DNA of 32,066 bases from a virus: the IMG/VR virus record IMGVR_UViG_3300028393_000233, positions 1-32,066 of that record; one strand, given 5' to 3'. Position 1 is the first letter of the stretch, and the number at the start of each line of letters is the position of its first letter. Below the pieces are notes generated by a model that was given only the letters and a program-made list of their open reading frames with translations, did no database searches and was not told the DNA's origin. Shown one piece after another: positions 1-7,338 of the stretch. A program made the position numbers and the translations under genes.

Positions 1-652
1 CATTCAATCCAAGTTTGTTTGTTACTTTTAACATACTTTTTTTGTTTTTTGTTTTTAAAAATTTGTTCGTGATTAAATTAGCTTCTCGAAGGAAGTTATC
101 GATATTGGCTGTTGAAAGCCGTTTTTTGTTTACGTTTGCCGTTTTTTCAATTTCCGTGCAAATACCTTTCTCCAAACATTGGTCCGCATTTAACCAAGTT
201 GTCTCCGCCATAAGCTCGGATACTTCCTCTTGCGTCATGTTTGATTTAGCGCTTAATAAGGTCGAAATACTATCCTCAAATGATTTAGCACTTTTTTTAT
301 CCATTGCACCACTAACTGGGTGCATCATAAATTGCGCAAAATCCATCGTAACACGATTACGCCCACACATAAAAATCGCACCTGCGATACTTGCCGCCAT
401 CCCTACATTGTATGTATCGACTGGCGTTTTAGTTTTCAAAATTGTAGATCCAATTGAATAGCCATCTATAACAACTCCTCCAATTGAATTTATCCAAACT
501 TGGATTCTCTTTTTACCTAAAGTATCTAAATAGAGTAATTCCTTTTGAAATATAGTGCCATCAATACCCATACCGTCAACATCATCAAAACCGATGTGGG
601 AGTTAATAAGCATTATTGGTTCGTCCAATGTTTCGTCTATGCAATATATCAT
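1..652 (-). CDS. ClpP-like prohead (head maturation) protease, 3' end cut by window edge
   Basis: The frame is open from an ATG at 652 to the window edge, giving 217 residues without a stop. It has the ClpP/SppA-like serine protease layout: an N-S-x-G-G turn at residues 55-59 (oxyanion region), the nucleophile in GMAAS at 84-88 (Ser88), and the catalytic histidine in MMHP (His111). An acidic third member probably lies around 150-165, near the N-A-D-Q segment. In tailed phages this protease cleaves the scaffold and capsid N-terminus during prohead maturation and normally precedes the major capsid gene, which should follow off-window. The gene starts 47 bases after the small ribbon-helix-helix gene. 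Near the edge the frame contains an internal Met (M-L-K-V-T) that could be a scaffold or capsid-related start; this cannot be decided here. Confidence 0.9.
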   Translation of the reverse strand, partial: MIYCIDETLDEPIMLINSHIGFDDVDGMGIDGTIFQKELLYLDTLGKKRIQVWINSIGGVVIDGYSIGSTILKTKTPVDTYNVGMAASIAGAIFMCGRNRVTMDFAQFMMHPVSGAMDKKSAKSFEDSISTLLSAKSNMTQEEVSELMAETTWLNADQCLEKGICTEIEKTANVNKKRLSTANIDNFLREANLITNKFLKTKNKKSMLKVTNKLGLN

Positions 653-699
653 ACAACAAATTTAGATTAATTCTAAATGATGGTTTAAAAATACGTTAA

Positions 700-858
700 C
701 TATTTTAACGGCTTTGGTTTATTTACATATTCCTGCAACGCTTCGGAAATTATACTGCTGACGCTTCTACCTTGTCGCTCGGCAATTACCATAAGTTTTC
801 TGTGAGTATTTGGCAAAGGATATGCCGTTACTCTACGTTGCAGGGTTTGGTTTTTCAT
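700..858 (-). CDS. Small ribbon-helix-helix (Arc/CopG-like) DNA-binding protein
   Basis: This 52-aa ORF starts 2 bases after the tail-collar stop. The layout is that of a ribbon-helix-helix protein: a short basic N-terminal strand (Q-R-R-V-T-A-Y), a first helix around residues 18-28 (H-R-K-L-M-V-I-A-E), a turn (G-R-S), and a second amphipathic helix around 31-45 (V-S-S-I-I-S-E-A-L-Q-E-Y). Such proteins bind DNA as dimers through the N-terminal strand. The target is unknown. Its place inside the late head/tail operon, between the collar gene and the prohead protease, is odd for a repressor; late-gene feedback or a structural role are alternatives. Family assignment is by pattern only. Confidence 0.7.
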   Translation of the reverse strand: MKNQTLQRRVTAYPLPNTHRKLMVIAERQGRSVSSIISEALQEYVNKPKPLK

Positions 859-860
859 AG

Positions 861-1688
861 TTATAATTTCATTATTCGTAAACGAACTACATACGGTTGC
901 ATATTTTTATCTGTTCCACTTACACCCGTTGAATCCGTAGCGCTTAAAGTTCCCATTGTTCCACCTGTTCCACCAAAAGCAACTGCGCCCGATAAACTTC
1001 TTGCGCCTGTTCCTAATGTATGCGTGTGCGCTACTACTACCGCATCTCTACTACCGCCCGTAGCTCCTAATGTAGTGTAATCAGTTCCATAAGCAATAAC
1101 AACTTTTCCGTTATCGTTTGGAGTTCCATTGTTCCCATTCATAATGGCCCATCCTTTACGCTCTGCTCTTCCTAGTCCTGTACTATCAAACATTGCGCTT
1201 AAATATCCATTTGTGCAAACAACTTCTTTTGTATCTCCGACAATCCAAGCCCCTGCTCTTTGCCAATCTCCAAAATATGGGAAACTAGAAGTATCTGTTA
1301 ATGATACTGTAAAACTTCTAATATCGTGAACGTTTCTATTTACTCCGTCGGTAAATTGTACAATATCGGCATTTGTAGAATAATGCGTTACTAATAAGCT
1401 AGGGTAAGGCAAATTAATTCCCGAAGCTGTTAAATTGAACGCTGGAACGTTGTAGAGTTCTCCGTTATAATAAACAATTCCTGCGCTTACATTGTAAGTA
1501 GGTGACGTATCCGAATTTATGCAACCGCTTAAAATATACATAGTATTATCAGCAGGAACATAACCCATTAACGAGGTTATAATTTGCGATGCAGTTTCTT
1601 TATGTGCATCTTGCAAGAAATCTAATGTACCCGATTTAATAGGCATTCCAATGCCCGAAGTAATAAATGATGTGTTTAATCTTTTCAT
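861..1688 (-). CDS. Tail fibre / tail-collar domain protein
   Basis: This 275-aa protein has a C-terminal half typical of phage tail-collar (T4 gp12-like) proteins. There is a G-W-A-I-M-N-G motif at about 179-185 ('GW..cdG' type), a gly/ser/thr-rich stretch, an H-T-H motif at 221-223 of the kind that binds metal in gp12-like trimers, and an ending N-M-Q-P-Y-V-V-R-L. The N-terminal part (T-L-D-F-L-Q-D, 21-27) resembles the entry region of Bacteroidota fibre proteins. It probably forms a receptor-contacting or baseplate-attached fibre. It follows the baseplate J and tail-protein genes by 2 bases, so it belongs to the baseplate block, not the head genes around it. The larger fibre at 23609-25654 is unrelated in sequence, so the phage appears to have two fibre types. 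Confidence 0.8.
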   Translation of the reverse strand: MKRLNTSFITSGIGMPIKSGTLDFLQDAHKETASQIITSLMGYVPADNTMYILSGCINSDTSPTYNVSAGIVYYNGELYNVPAFNLTASGINLPYPSLLVTHYSTNADIVQFTDGVNRNVHDIRSFTVSLTDTSSFPYFGDWQRAGAWIVGDTKEVVCTNGYLSAMFDSTGLGRAERKGWAIMNGNNGTPNDNGKVVIAYGTDYTTLGATGGSRDAVVVAHTHTLGTGARSLSGAVAFGGTGGTMGTLSATDSTGVSGTDKNMQPYVVRLRIMKL

Positions 1689-1690
1689 TT

Positions 1691-2350
1691 TTAGTATGTT
1701 TGAATTTTATAGGTTATTCCTGCGCTAATGTATAAATCTGTGAAACTTTTAATAATAGAGTTTCTAATGTCGTTCGTAGTACCTAAAGCGTTGAAAACTG
1801 CAATAGGCACCATTATAGTAAGATTGTATTGATCCGTAAACGAATAGGCATTAATTACAAATTCGCTAGATATGTTTTGGTAGATTGTAGAGCTTTCAAA
1901 TTCACTATGACCCACAAAAAAAACACTATCAGCTATTGTGTTAGTGACTAGATAAATATCGCTTACCGATGGCAATTGTCTAAATGCAGTATCGAACCAT
2001 AAGTTTAAAGCGTATTCCAAAACTAATTTTTCTCCCGTTATAGCCAATCTGAAATCATTACCCATAAAATTAGGGGATACCATTATCCACGCATTTGTAA
2101 AGCTAGGCTCATCGCTTGTGTTTTCAACTGCTGTATAAATAGATTTACCATAACGCACCGTGCTATATCTCGAATAAGACCCAGCACTCCAAACCGAGGC
2201 TAATTGATAACGTTTGTAAAGATTAAACAATTGGTTATGATTTACACTAACTTCTTTCGCTAATTGCTGAAGGTAAGCCGTTGTTTTAGGTTGTCGTTTA
2301 TCAGGTGGTAATGTTTCAATAACCTTTTGGCTATAATTAATACTATACAT
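1691..2350 (-). CDS. Tail/baseplate protein with CBM5/12-like segment (gpI position)
   Basis: This 219-aa protein sits directly after baseplate J (8-base overlap) and before the collar protein, where P2/Mu-like phages carry gpI, the wedge protein linking baseplate and fibre. The full sequence is not recognisable as gpI. Residues 54-88 (W54, Y59, V65, Y67, Y72, P82, W88) follow the aromatic spacing of carbohydrate-binding modules of the CBM5/12 type. The remainder (about 95-219) is predicted mixed alpha/beta with no motif I recognise. A role in joining fibre to baseplate, or in touching surface glycans, is inferred from position and the CBM-like pattern. Confidence 0.6.
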   Translation of the reverse strand: MYSINYSQKVIETLPPDKRQPKTTAYLQQLAKEVSVNHNQLFNLYKRYQLASVWSAGSYSRYSTVRYGKSIYTAVENTSDEPSFTNAWIMVSPNFMGNDFRLAITGEKLVLEYALNLWFDTAFRQLPSVSDIYLVTNTIADSVFFVGHSEFESSTIYQNISSEFVINAYSFTDQYNLTIMVPIAVFNALGTTNDIRNSIIKSFTDLYISAGITYKIQTY

Positions 2351-3188
2351 TAGAAATAAAGTTTAAAGAGTTTGTAAAGGTTTGCCCTGTAGTATCTTCC
2401 TCAACGATATACCCCGCAATAGTTGGGAACAATCTGCTTATTGTAGTTTTATTTTGTATTAGATAAGTTCCATTTGCAAAGGTTGTAAAGCTATCTCTTA
2501 CTTTTATATCCTTAATCAAAATATCGTTTACACCTGTTATAGTTCTAATTGCCAATTCTAAATCAGATATTTTTAATTGTCCGTTAAATGATAGGTTTGA
2601 TAAAAATAATTGAATAGCATTAATAACCGTGCCTTGAATAGTTGAACTATATTGTCCATCGTAGAAAATGTCCGCAGCAATATAAACTCTGTCTGCATCT
2701 TGTGAAATACAATTATATTGCACTCCTGCAACTCCTAAAGCGTTAATGTATCCTTGAAGTGCTCCAAGTTCCGCAACACTTAACGCTACTGGCGGCTCAC
2801 TCTTTGCAACTTTTACCGTTACTTTGTTTGATATTGTTGTAACTACAGAACAGCGTGTAATAATTCGCAAAGAAGCATCTACGACATTATAAGAAGGTAC
2901 TAAATTGTTTATCTGTATGATTTGCGGATTTGTAGCGGAGTATTGAAACTCGAATATTTTTTTAATTAACCAACTCGCTGTGTTTGGGATTGCTTGGCTT
3001 AAAGCTGTTTCGTTTTCTGTTTTAAAAACGTCAATAATTTGCTCTAATAATAAAATACTAACAGCAATTACATAAGAGAAAAGCCTCCAAATTGCACGGG
3101 TACTTGTGCTGTTTGCTTCCGCTAATTCGGGAGTGTTTTGAATATTTGCAATTATACTCGCTTGTATTTGTTCAATCGTTCTTGCCAT
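2343..3188 (-). CDS. Baseplate J-like protein
   Basis: This 281-aa protein has the N-terminal pattern of phage baseplate J proteins (Mu gp47 / P2 gpJ): M-A-R-T-I-E-Q-I-Q followed by a helical segment around 25-60 (S-T-R-A-I-W-R-L-F). There is a central beta domain, and a C-terminal part with I-R-T-I-T-G-V-N-D near 213-221, resembling the 'I..v.GV.dv' motif of the family. It builds the outer wedge of a contractile baseplate, so it supports a myovirus-type tail. It starts 3 bases after the preceding stop. Its usual partner, the gp25-like wedge protein, lies far away at 26922-27230, which is an unusual split. Confidence 0.85.
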   Translation of the reverse strand: MARTIEQIQASIIANIQNTPELAEANSTSTRAIWRLFSYVIAVSILLLEQIIDVFKTENETALSQAIPNTASWLIKKIFEFQYSATNPQIIQINNLVPSYNVVDASLRIITRCSVVTTISNKVTVKVAKSEPPVALSVAELGALQGYINALGVAGVQYNCISQDADRVYIAADIFYDGQYSSTIQGTVINAIQLFLSNLSFNGQLKISDLELAIRTITGVNDILIKDIKVRDSFTTFANGTYLIQNKTTISRLFPTIAGYIVEEDTTGQTFTNSLNFISNV

Positions 3189-3191
3189 TTC

Positions 3192-3659
3192 TTAATTGTT
3201 TTCTAGGTTAGTTGTTCCTGTTGTGTAATATTCTTGAGGCTTTGACGTTTCGTCTATCCAATGCGCTTTAAATTGTATTTTGTAATGATACACGTTTGAG
3301 TGCTCAAAATCTTGTTCCTCGCTAACCTTGGTAAAGATACTGCTTTTATCGGACTTAAAATGTGAAATTGATTTAACTACCAAATCCCGTAATGAAAAAA
3401 TATTAAAGTTTTCATCCATGTTAGAGCCGTTATAATAATCTTGTCCTATGTGGATAGTAATATCAATGTCCGAGCCTTGAATATATCCGCCTATTGCCTG
3501 AGTGTCGTTTGTTTGAACTTCAACCAAAGCGCAAGGCATAGGGAACGAATAAAGCGAACCGTCCTGCATGTATTGAAATTGATTATTCCAAATAGTAACA
3601 AACTTCAATTGTTCAATTAATTTTAGTCGGTTTATTATTTGTTGTATTATATCCCCCAT
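3192..3659 (-). CDS. Probable tail terminator / head-tail completion protein
   Basis: This 155-aa protein is without a motif I can name with certainty. The N-terminal helix (I-I-Q-Q-I-I-N-R-L-K) followed by alternating strands (P-C-A-L-V-E-V, S-D-I-D-I-T-I-H-I) resembles tail-terminator and minor tail proteins of the Mu gp37 / lambda gpU sort, which cap the tail tube at the neck. The location supports this: it overlaps the gpG-like tail-completion gene by 13 bases and precedes baseplate J by 3. Function is inferred from size, fold impression and neighbours only. Confidence 0.5.
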   Translation of the reverse strand: MGDIIQQIINRLKLIEQLKFVTIWNNQFQYMQDGSLYSFPMPCALVEVQTNDTQAIGGYIQGSDIDITIHIGQDYYNGSNMDENFNIFSLRDLVVKSISHFKSDKSSIFTKVSEEQDFEHSNVYHYKIQFKAHWIDETSKPQEYYTTGTTNLENN

Positions 3660-4210
3660 ATTTTATTTACTTTTTGATTAATTTTTAATAATAGCTTCTT
3701 ATTTAATTCAGCAGTAGTTCCAACGAATTGACGTTGTGGTATTACAATATCGTGCGGCCCGACTTTTACCTCTGTTTCAAAATTTCCTTTCCCTTTTTTA
3801 GCAAATCTTGTTTTATTAGTAGATTTTGTAATTTTGAAATTCATTGTTTTTACACTTGATTTTTTATGAATTACACCGCCCTCATTTTGAATTTGTGCGT
3901 AAGGATTATTTACTACCAATGTATAAGATAAATTACTATTTTTTACCCCTGTACTTACCGAGTTTGCAACGTCTTTTCGTAACCTTCCTGATCTTTTACC
4001 TTGTAAGATTGCTCTCGTGCTTCCTCCTGTTCGAATATCTTTCTTCGTTGGGTTTGTTCTACGCTTTACGTCCCTCCATGCTTTACCGTCAAAACCCTGA
4101 TTTTTAAAGTTAGACATAAACTCGTTCTTTGCCACGTTGGCTAAGTCTAACGATAAGTCCAAAGATTTGATTTTCCGCTCTATTTGTCCGAAATTAAATT
4201 TATTCGCCAT
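3647..4210 (-). CDS. Phage virion morphogenesis protein (Mu gpG / tail completion family)
   Basis: This 187-aa basic protein fits the virion-morphogenesis family. It has an N-terminal helix, then G-F-D-G-K-A-W-R-D-V (39-48, compare 'p.G..W.pl'), I-L-Q-G-K-R-S-G-R-L (68-77, 'L..sG.L'), Y-A-Q-I-Q-N-E-G-G (104-112, 'YA.ihq.Gg'), and I-P-Q-R-Q-F-V-G (about 156-163, 'iPaR.flg'). These four landmarks are diagnostic. Family members act in tail completion or head-tail joining. It overlaps the MuF gene by 11 bases and the downstream gene by 13. Confidence 0.85.
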   Translation of the reverse strand: MANKFNFGQIERKIKSLDLSLDLANVAKNEFMSNFKNQGFDGKAWRDVKRRTNPTKKDIRTGGSTRAILQGKRSGRLRKDVANSVSTGVKNSNLSYTLVVNNPYAQIQNEGGVIHKKSSVKTMNFKITKSTNKTRFAKKGKGNFETEVKVGPHDIVIPQRQFVGTTAELNKKLLLKINQKVNKIWGI

Positions 4211-4943
4211 CGTCTACTAATTTTAAAACGCTATCTAAACCTTCTTTTGGAATATCGAAGTAAGGGTGTGTTTCATTAAATATAGCTTTATCACGATACG
4301 GATTGCTATTAAATAAATCCTCTCTTTTGTCGTCCATTTCTTTACTGACTTCATCGGCTTTTGTTTGTGGTGTTAATACTGCATCAAACTCATCTAGTTG
4401 CTCAATAGTGCATCTACAGTTAAAATGATTTAACGGTGTGTTGCTATCCCAAAAGCTATCCGCTACTGGTAAACAAATCCCGTCTAAAGGTAAACAAATC
4501 TCACTTGTTTGACTATCTATTACGGCACTATATCTTAAAAATGGTAATGTTTCTTTTTGTTGTTCTATTTGTTCCCAACGTTCAACCATTTGCGCCTGTC
4601 CTATTGTAGTGCTATATTCTGTTTGTGCCCATTGTTTATAATATTGGTCAAAAGTCTTTTCAGCTTCAATCGAATATTCTTTAAATGTTTTAATATCTCC
4701 GTTATCTTTTAATAAACTTAATTCTCTAACGCTATGGTAAACTTTACAACCCGAAAATATCTCTAAATTAGAGGTAAGCTCTGCAATCATTGATTTGCTT
4801 ATAGTACCTTCTATTTTGCCAAGCCCCCCAATTAAAAACGCTGAAATAGCTTTATACAAATCTAAAGGAAGGCTATCGACATCGATATCACCCGCATAGA
4901 TGCCCTCCAATAGATTGTTAATTTGCTTTTCAGTATATTTCAT
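4200..4943 (-). CDS. Phage Mu protein F-like head morphogenesis protein
   Basis: This 247-aa protein contains the MuF minor head domain in its second half. It shows R-Y-S-A-V-I-D-S-Q-T-S-E-I-C (137-150) followed by Cys157 and the cluster N-H-F-N-C-R-C (172-178). The conserved Cys/His set (C150, C157, H173, C176, C178) is the hallmark of MuF / SPP1 gp7 proteins, which sit near the portal inside the head and may be ejected with DNA. It is shorter than many MuF proteins, and the N-terminal 110 residues are helical. The start overlaps the stop of the ferritin-like gene by one base (TAATG). Portal, ferritin-like, MuF and gpG form one tightly packed series. Confidence 0.88.
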   Translation of the reverse strand: MKYTEKQINNLLEGIYAGDIDVDSLPLDLYKAISAFLIGGLGKIEGTISKSMIAELTSNLEIFSGCKVYHSVRELSLLKDNGDIKTFKEYSIEAEKTFDQYYKQWAQTEYSTTIGQAQMVERWEQIEQQKETLPFLRYSAVIDSQTSEICLPLDGICLPVADSFWDSNTPLNHFNCRCTIEQLDEFDAVLTPQTKADEVSKEMDDKREDLFNSNPYRDKAIFNETHPYFDIPKEGLDSVLKLVDDGE

Positions 4944-5446
4944 TATTCTTCCCCGAATAGGTGTTCATCTAACAATAATAATTTCGCTTTATCTCGAATA
5001 TCCACGCCATCTAAAAGATTTAACATGTCGCTATATTCTGCAACTGATTTCAATTGTATATCTCTAAAGAATTGTAAAAATCCATAGGTAGTATGTTCCT
5101 TGCGTGTGATGATTTCATCGCTTGTAAATTCATACCCTAGATAAAGCGTGTATTCTAAATTATAGGCTTTTTCGATTACATCGACTAAATTTAAAAACGT
5201 GCTTTGTGGCGTGTTTATAATTGGCAAAGTTACATCTACATTCCAATCGACTAAAAAGTTTTCGATTTTCTTTGCGTGTACTAATTCATCGGAACTCTCG
5301 TTAGCAAAGTATTCTCCTGCTCTTTTATATCCTACGTTGTCACACCAATTAGAAGCGGACCGATAAAAATAATAAGCGGTGAACTCATCTTTTAAGCGAA
5401 CTAATAACGCATCAATTGTATTTTGATTTAAAGTGTTTGGTTTCAT
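4943..5446 (-). CDS. Ferritin-like diiron four-helix protein in head operon
   Basis: This 167-aa protein has the length and helix pattern of bacterial non-haem ferritin. The E. coli FtnA ferroxidase ligands have counterparts: Glu21 (L-K-D-E-F-T-A-Y), Glu54 and His57 in D-E-L-V-H, Glu98 in Y-N-L-E-Y, and Gln131 in D-I-Q-L. The usual Glu one helical turn later is Ser134, so a third iron site is probably absent. The F-L-Q-F-F segment (123-127) matches the ferritin 'FLQWf'. Starts and stops overlap portal and MuF by one base on each side, so it is co-expressed with head proteins. The role is unknown: iron storage or oxidative protection during infection, or a virion component, are both possible. 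The diiron fold assignment is stronger than the function. Confidence 0.8.
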   Translation of the reverse strand: MKPNTLNQNTIDALLVRLKDEFTAYYFYRSASNWCDNVGYKRAGEYFANESSDELVHAKKIENFLVDWNVDVTLPIINTPQSTFLNLVDVIEKAYNLEYTLYLGYEFTSDEIITRKEHTTYGFLQFFRDIQLKSVAEYSDMLNLLDGVDIRDKAKLLLLDEHLFGEE

Positions 5447-6756
5447 TATTTGTACATATTTTTAAGTTTATCTTTTATGCTTGTTGTCGGTGTTACAATT
5501 GGTGCTATTACCTCGGGTGCTACTTCTGCAAGTTTTATTCCTGTTTGCTCCTCGAAATAGTCTTTATCCATTTGAAGTCCTGCTTTTTTGATTTCAACAG
5601 CTTGACCTATTACCCTATCGTTATTTTCGTGAACTTCGTGATCGTTTTTAAATTCAAAAATACAATCTTCTGGAATATTAAAACCAAACTTTATTAATCT
5701 AGGTATTAACTCGCTATTAATAACATCGGTTATAAATACCCCGTCTTTAGACTGCTTATCCTCCATTGCTTGTTCGCTAGGGCTTTCACTTCCTTGTGTT
5801 GCTCCTAATTTACCTGCTGTGCTATCCAATGCGTCTGCGTGTCCTAAAATAAGTTTTGATATTAAACCTTGCAAACGTTTCTCAAAGTTTGCGTATGCTT
5901 GCCATGCACTACCAACATTACCGCTTTCAATCAATTCTATTTGGTCATCGATAGCGTCCATTAATATCCATCCTGCACTACCCATATCTTGAAGAGCAGC
6001 AGCAAAATTCTCACGCTCTGCTAATTCTGTTTTGTTTGTCTTTCCTACTCTAATAGGCTGACCGAATAACTCTAAAAAGTCGCCATTATATCCTAAAATG
6101 TTACGTAAAAAGATTTGATAAAGTGCAACCTCGTAAAATAAGCCGTAACCACTATCGCTAGTGCCTATATCATTCGGAGTGCTTAAATAAATATGCCAAT
6201 CGCTCCAAGGTTCATCTTTGAACGGTGTACCGCTTAAATTGTAAGCCATATTTGAAACTACATATCTATCAGGCGATACATACCAGCGTTTAGTAACTTT
6301 AATATCTTTAAATTGATTATCTACGCAATCCCCTAACTCAATTAAACTATAACCATAAAGCAAAGTATCCAACGAGTGCGAAATAAAACGATTAAACCAA
6401 GGCTTATTTAAAAGTTTCGCAACGTCATCGTTAACCTCTCCTTTACTATTTACAATTTGCCAATCTCTTAATGTTGTTAAATCCTTTCGACGTTCAACAC
6501 ACGCCTTTACGTGTCCGTCTAAAATTGTATCGATGTAGATTTGTTGCATTCTAACTCTAAAAGGGTTAAAAGGTCTCTCTGCTTCTTCACAAGCTACTCG
6601 CCAAGATAGGGTATCTTGTTTAATACGTGCTAATCTTATCGGAAGTGTTGTTTTTGATAAGTTTGCTTTAGCTTCTTCGCTTTGCACTATATTCGGTACA
6701 TTTGGTTGTCCGAACCAAAGAAACCCCTTAGGTAATATATTTTTAATTGATGCCAT
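5446..6756 (-). CDS. Portal protein, DUF935 (Mu gp29-like)
   Basis: This 436-aa protein is a Mu gp29-like portal, forming the dodecameric DNA channel at one head vertex. Supporting features are position after the large terminase and DUF1320 gene, length, and family-typical segments: I-L-D-G-H-V-K-A-C-V-E-R-R (about 78-90; compare 'D.hi.s.l..Rk'), the W-Q-I-V motif just after, Y-G-Y-S-L-I-E-L-G (about 134-142), and a long middle region with G-W-I-L-M-D (about 259-264). The C-terminal P-rich tail (P-I-V-T-P-T-T) is variable in the family. It begins one base after the stop of the preceding gene and ends in a one-base overlap with the ferritin-like gene. Confidence 0.9.
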   Translation of the reverse strand: MASIKNILPKGFLWFGQPNVPNIVQSEEAKANLSKTTLPIRLARIKQDTLSWRVACEEAERPFNPFRVRMQQIYIDTILDGHVKACVERRKDLTTLRDWQIVNSKGEVNDDVAKLLNKPWFNRFISHSLDTLLYGYSLIELGDCVDNQFKDIKVTKRWYVSPDRYVVSNMAYNLSGTPFKDEPWSDWHIYLSTPNDIGTSDSGYGLFYEVALYQIFLRNILGYNGDFLELFGQPIRVGKTNKTELAERENFAAALQDMGSAGWILMDAIDDQIELIESGNVGSAWQAYANFEKRLQGLISKLILGHADALDSTAGKLGATQGSESPSEQAMEDKQSKDGVFITDVINSELIPRLIKFGFNIPEDCIFEFKNDHEVHENNDRVIGQAVEIKKAGLQMDKDYFEEQTGIKLAEVAPEVIAPIVTPTTSIKDKLKNMYK

Positions 6757-7164
6757 TTAGTAAATGTTTACATTTTTTTCGTTACTACCCCATTGAATAA
6801 AGCGTCCTGTTGTTGGCTGTATTTCTAGCCTTGGAGTGACTTCTCCAAGTGCACACATTTTAAGCCATGCAATCGCATTTTCATAACGTGTAATTCTTAA
6901 CTCTGGGATGTTTCTCGGTGCTATTCTGCTATGCAAATGATATAAAGCAATATCAATAATGTAGTTCAATAGCTGTGGATCTCTTGCCGTTCCCGTTTTA
7001 TTCAATTCATCGTCAAATAAATACTTTTGGATTAAATAAGAACGAGCCTCTCCAATTGCGGTTAACTCTGCTTGTTGTCTTATTGCCTCATTTTCATTTA
7101 TTATTTGCTGCAGATTACTATCCTGTATAAGTAATAAGAAATCTTTATTATTTAAGTAACTCAT
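6757..7164 (-). CDS. DUF1320 (Mu gp36-like) head-tail connector protein
   Basis: This 135-aa protein resembles DUF1320, called gp36 in Mu. The N-terminus M-S-Y-L-N-N-K-D-F has the usual form. A helix with A-I-G-E-A-R-S-Y-L follows, then T-A-R-D-P-Q-L-L-N-Y-I-I-D-I-A-L-Y-H-L, matching the family's 'R...l......D.a.Y.L', and a C-terminal W-G-S-N-E-K segment. The start at 7164 is preferred over the ATG at 7197 because it matches family N-termini and shortens the overlap with the upstream gene from 50 to 17 bases. These proteins are thought to act as adaptor or neck proteins near the portal. Confidence 0.82.
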   Translation of the reverse strand: MSYLNNKDFLLLIQDSNLQQIINENEAIRQQAELTAIGEARSYLIQKYLFDDELNKTGTARDPQLLNYIIDIALYHLHSRIAPRNIPELRITRYENAIAWLKMCALGEVTPRLEIQPTTGRFIQWGSNEKNVNIY

Positions 7165-7336
7165 AATCAATGGATATTTTGTTTTTATACTTTGCAAAGA
7201 TATTACAAAGGTCTATCATTTCATCTTTTTTAACCTCTGTTAAATCCCCTTTCAATTCCTTTAAAAATTGTGCAGCTTCTTTAACTTTCACAAAATTAGA
7301 AATTACGCCTGTTTTTTTGTTTACTATGTAGTACAT
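7148..7336 (-). CDS. Hypothetical small protein between terminase and DUF1320 gene
   Basis: This 62-aa protein is not recognised. It starts M-Y-Y-I-V-N-K-K-T-G-V-I and is then mostly charged and helical (K-E-A-A-Q-F-L-K-E-L). It lies 2 bases after the large terminase stop and overlaps the DUF1320 gene by 17 bases, so it is a cotranscribed part of the packaging/head operon. No function can be assigned. Confidence 0.65.
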   Translation of the reverse strand: MYYIVNKKTGVISNFVKVKEAAQFLKELKGDLTEVKKDEMIDLCNIFAKYKNKISIDYELLK

Positions 7337-7338
7337 AT

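Noticed and set aside
15-461. Plus-strand open frame opposite the prohead protease
   Set aside because: It is the reverse of a clear ClpP-like coding frame with active-site motifs and has no features of its own.
657-664. TAAATTTG box 5 bases upstream of the prohead protease start
   Set aside because: It would make an almost leaderless mRNA inside an operon with no -33 element. Chance is likely in such AT-rich DNA.
772-1329. Two plus-strand open frames over the collar and small ribbon-helix-helix genes
   Set aside because: They are mirror frames of minus-strand genes. All supported genes in the window are on the minus strand.
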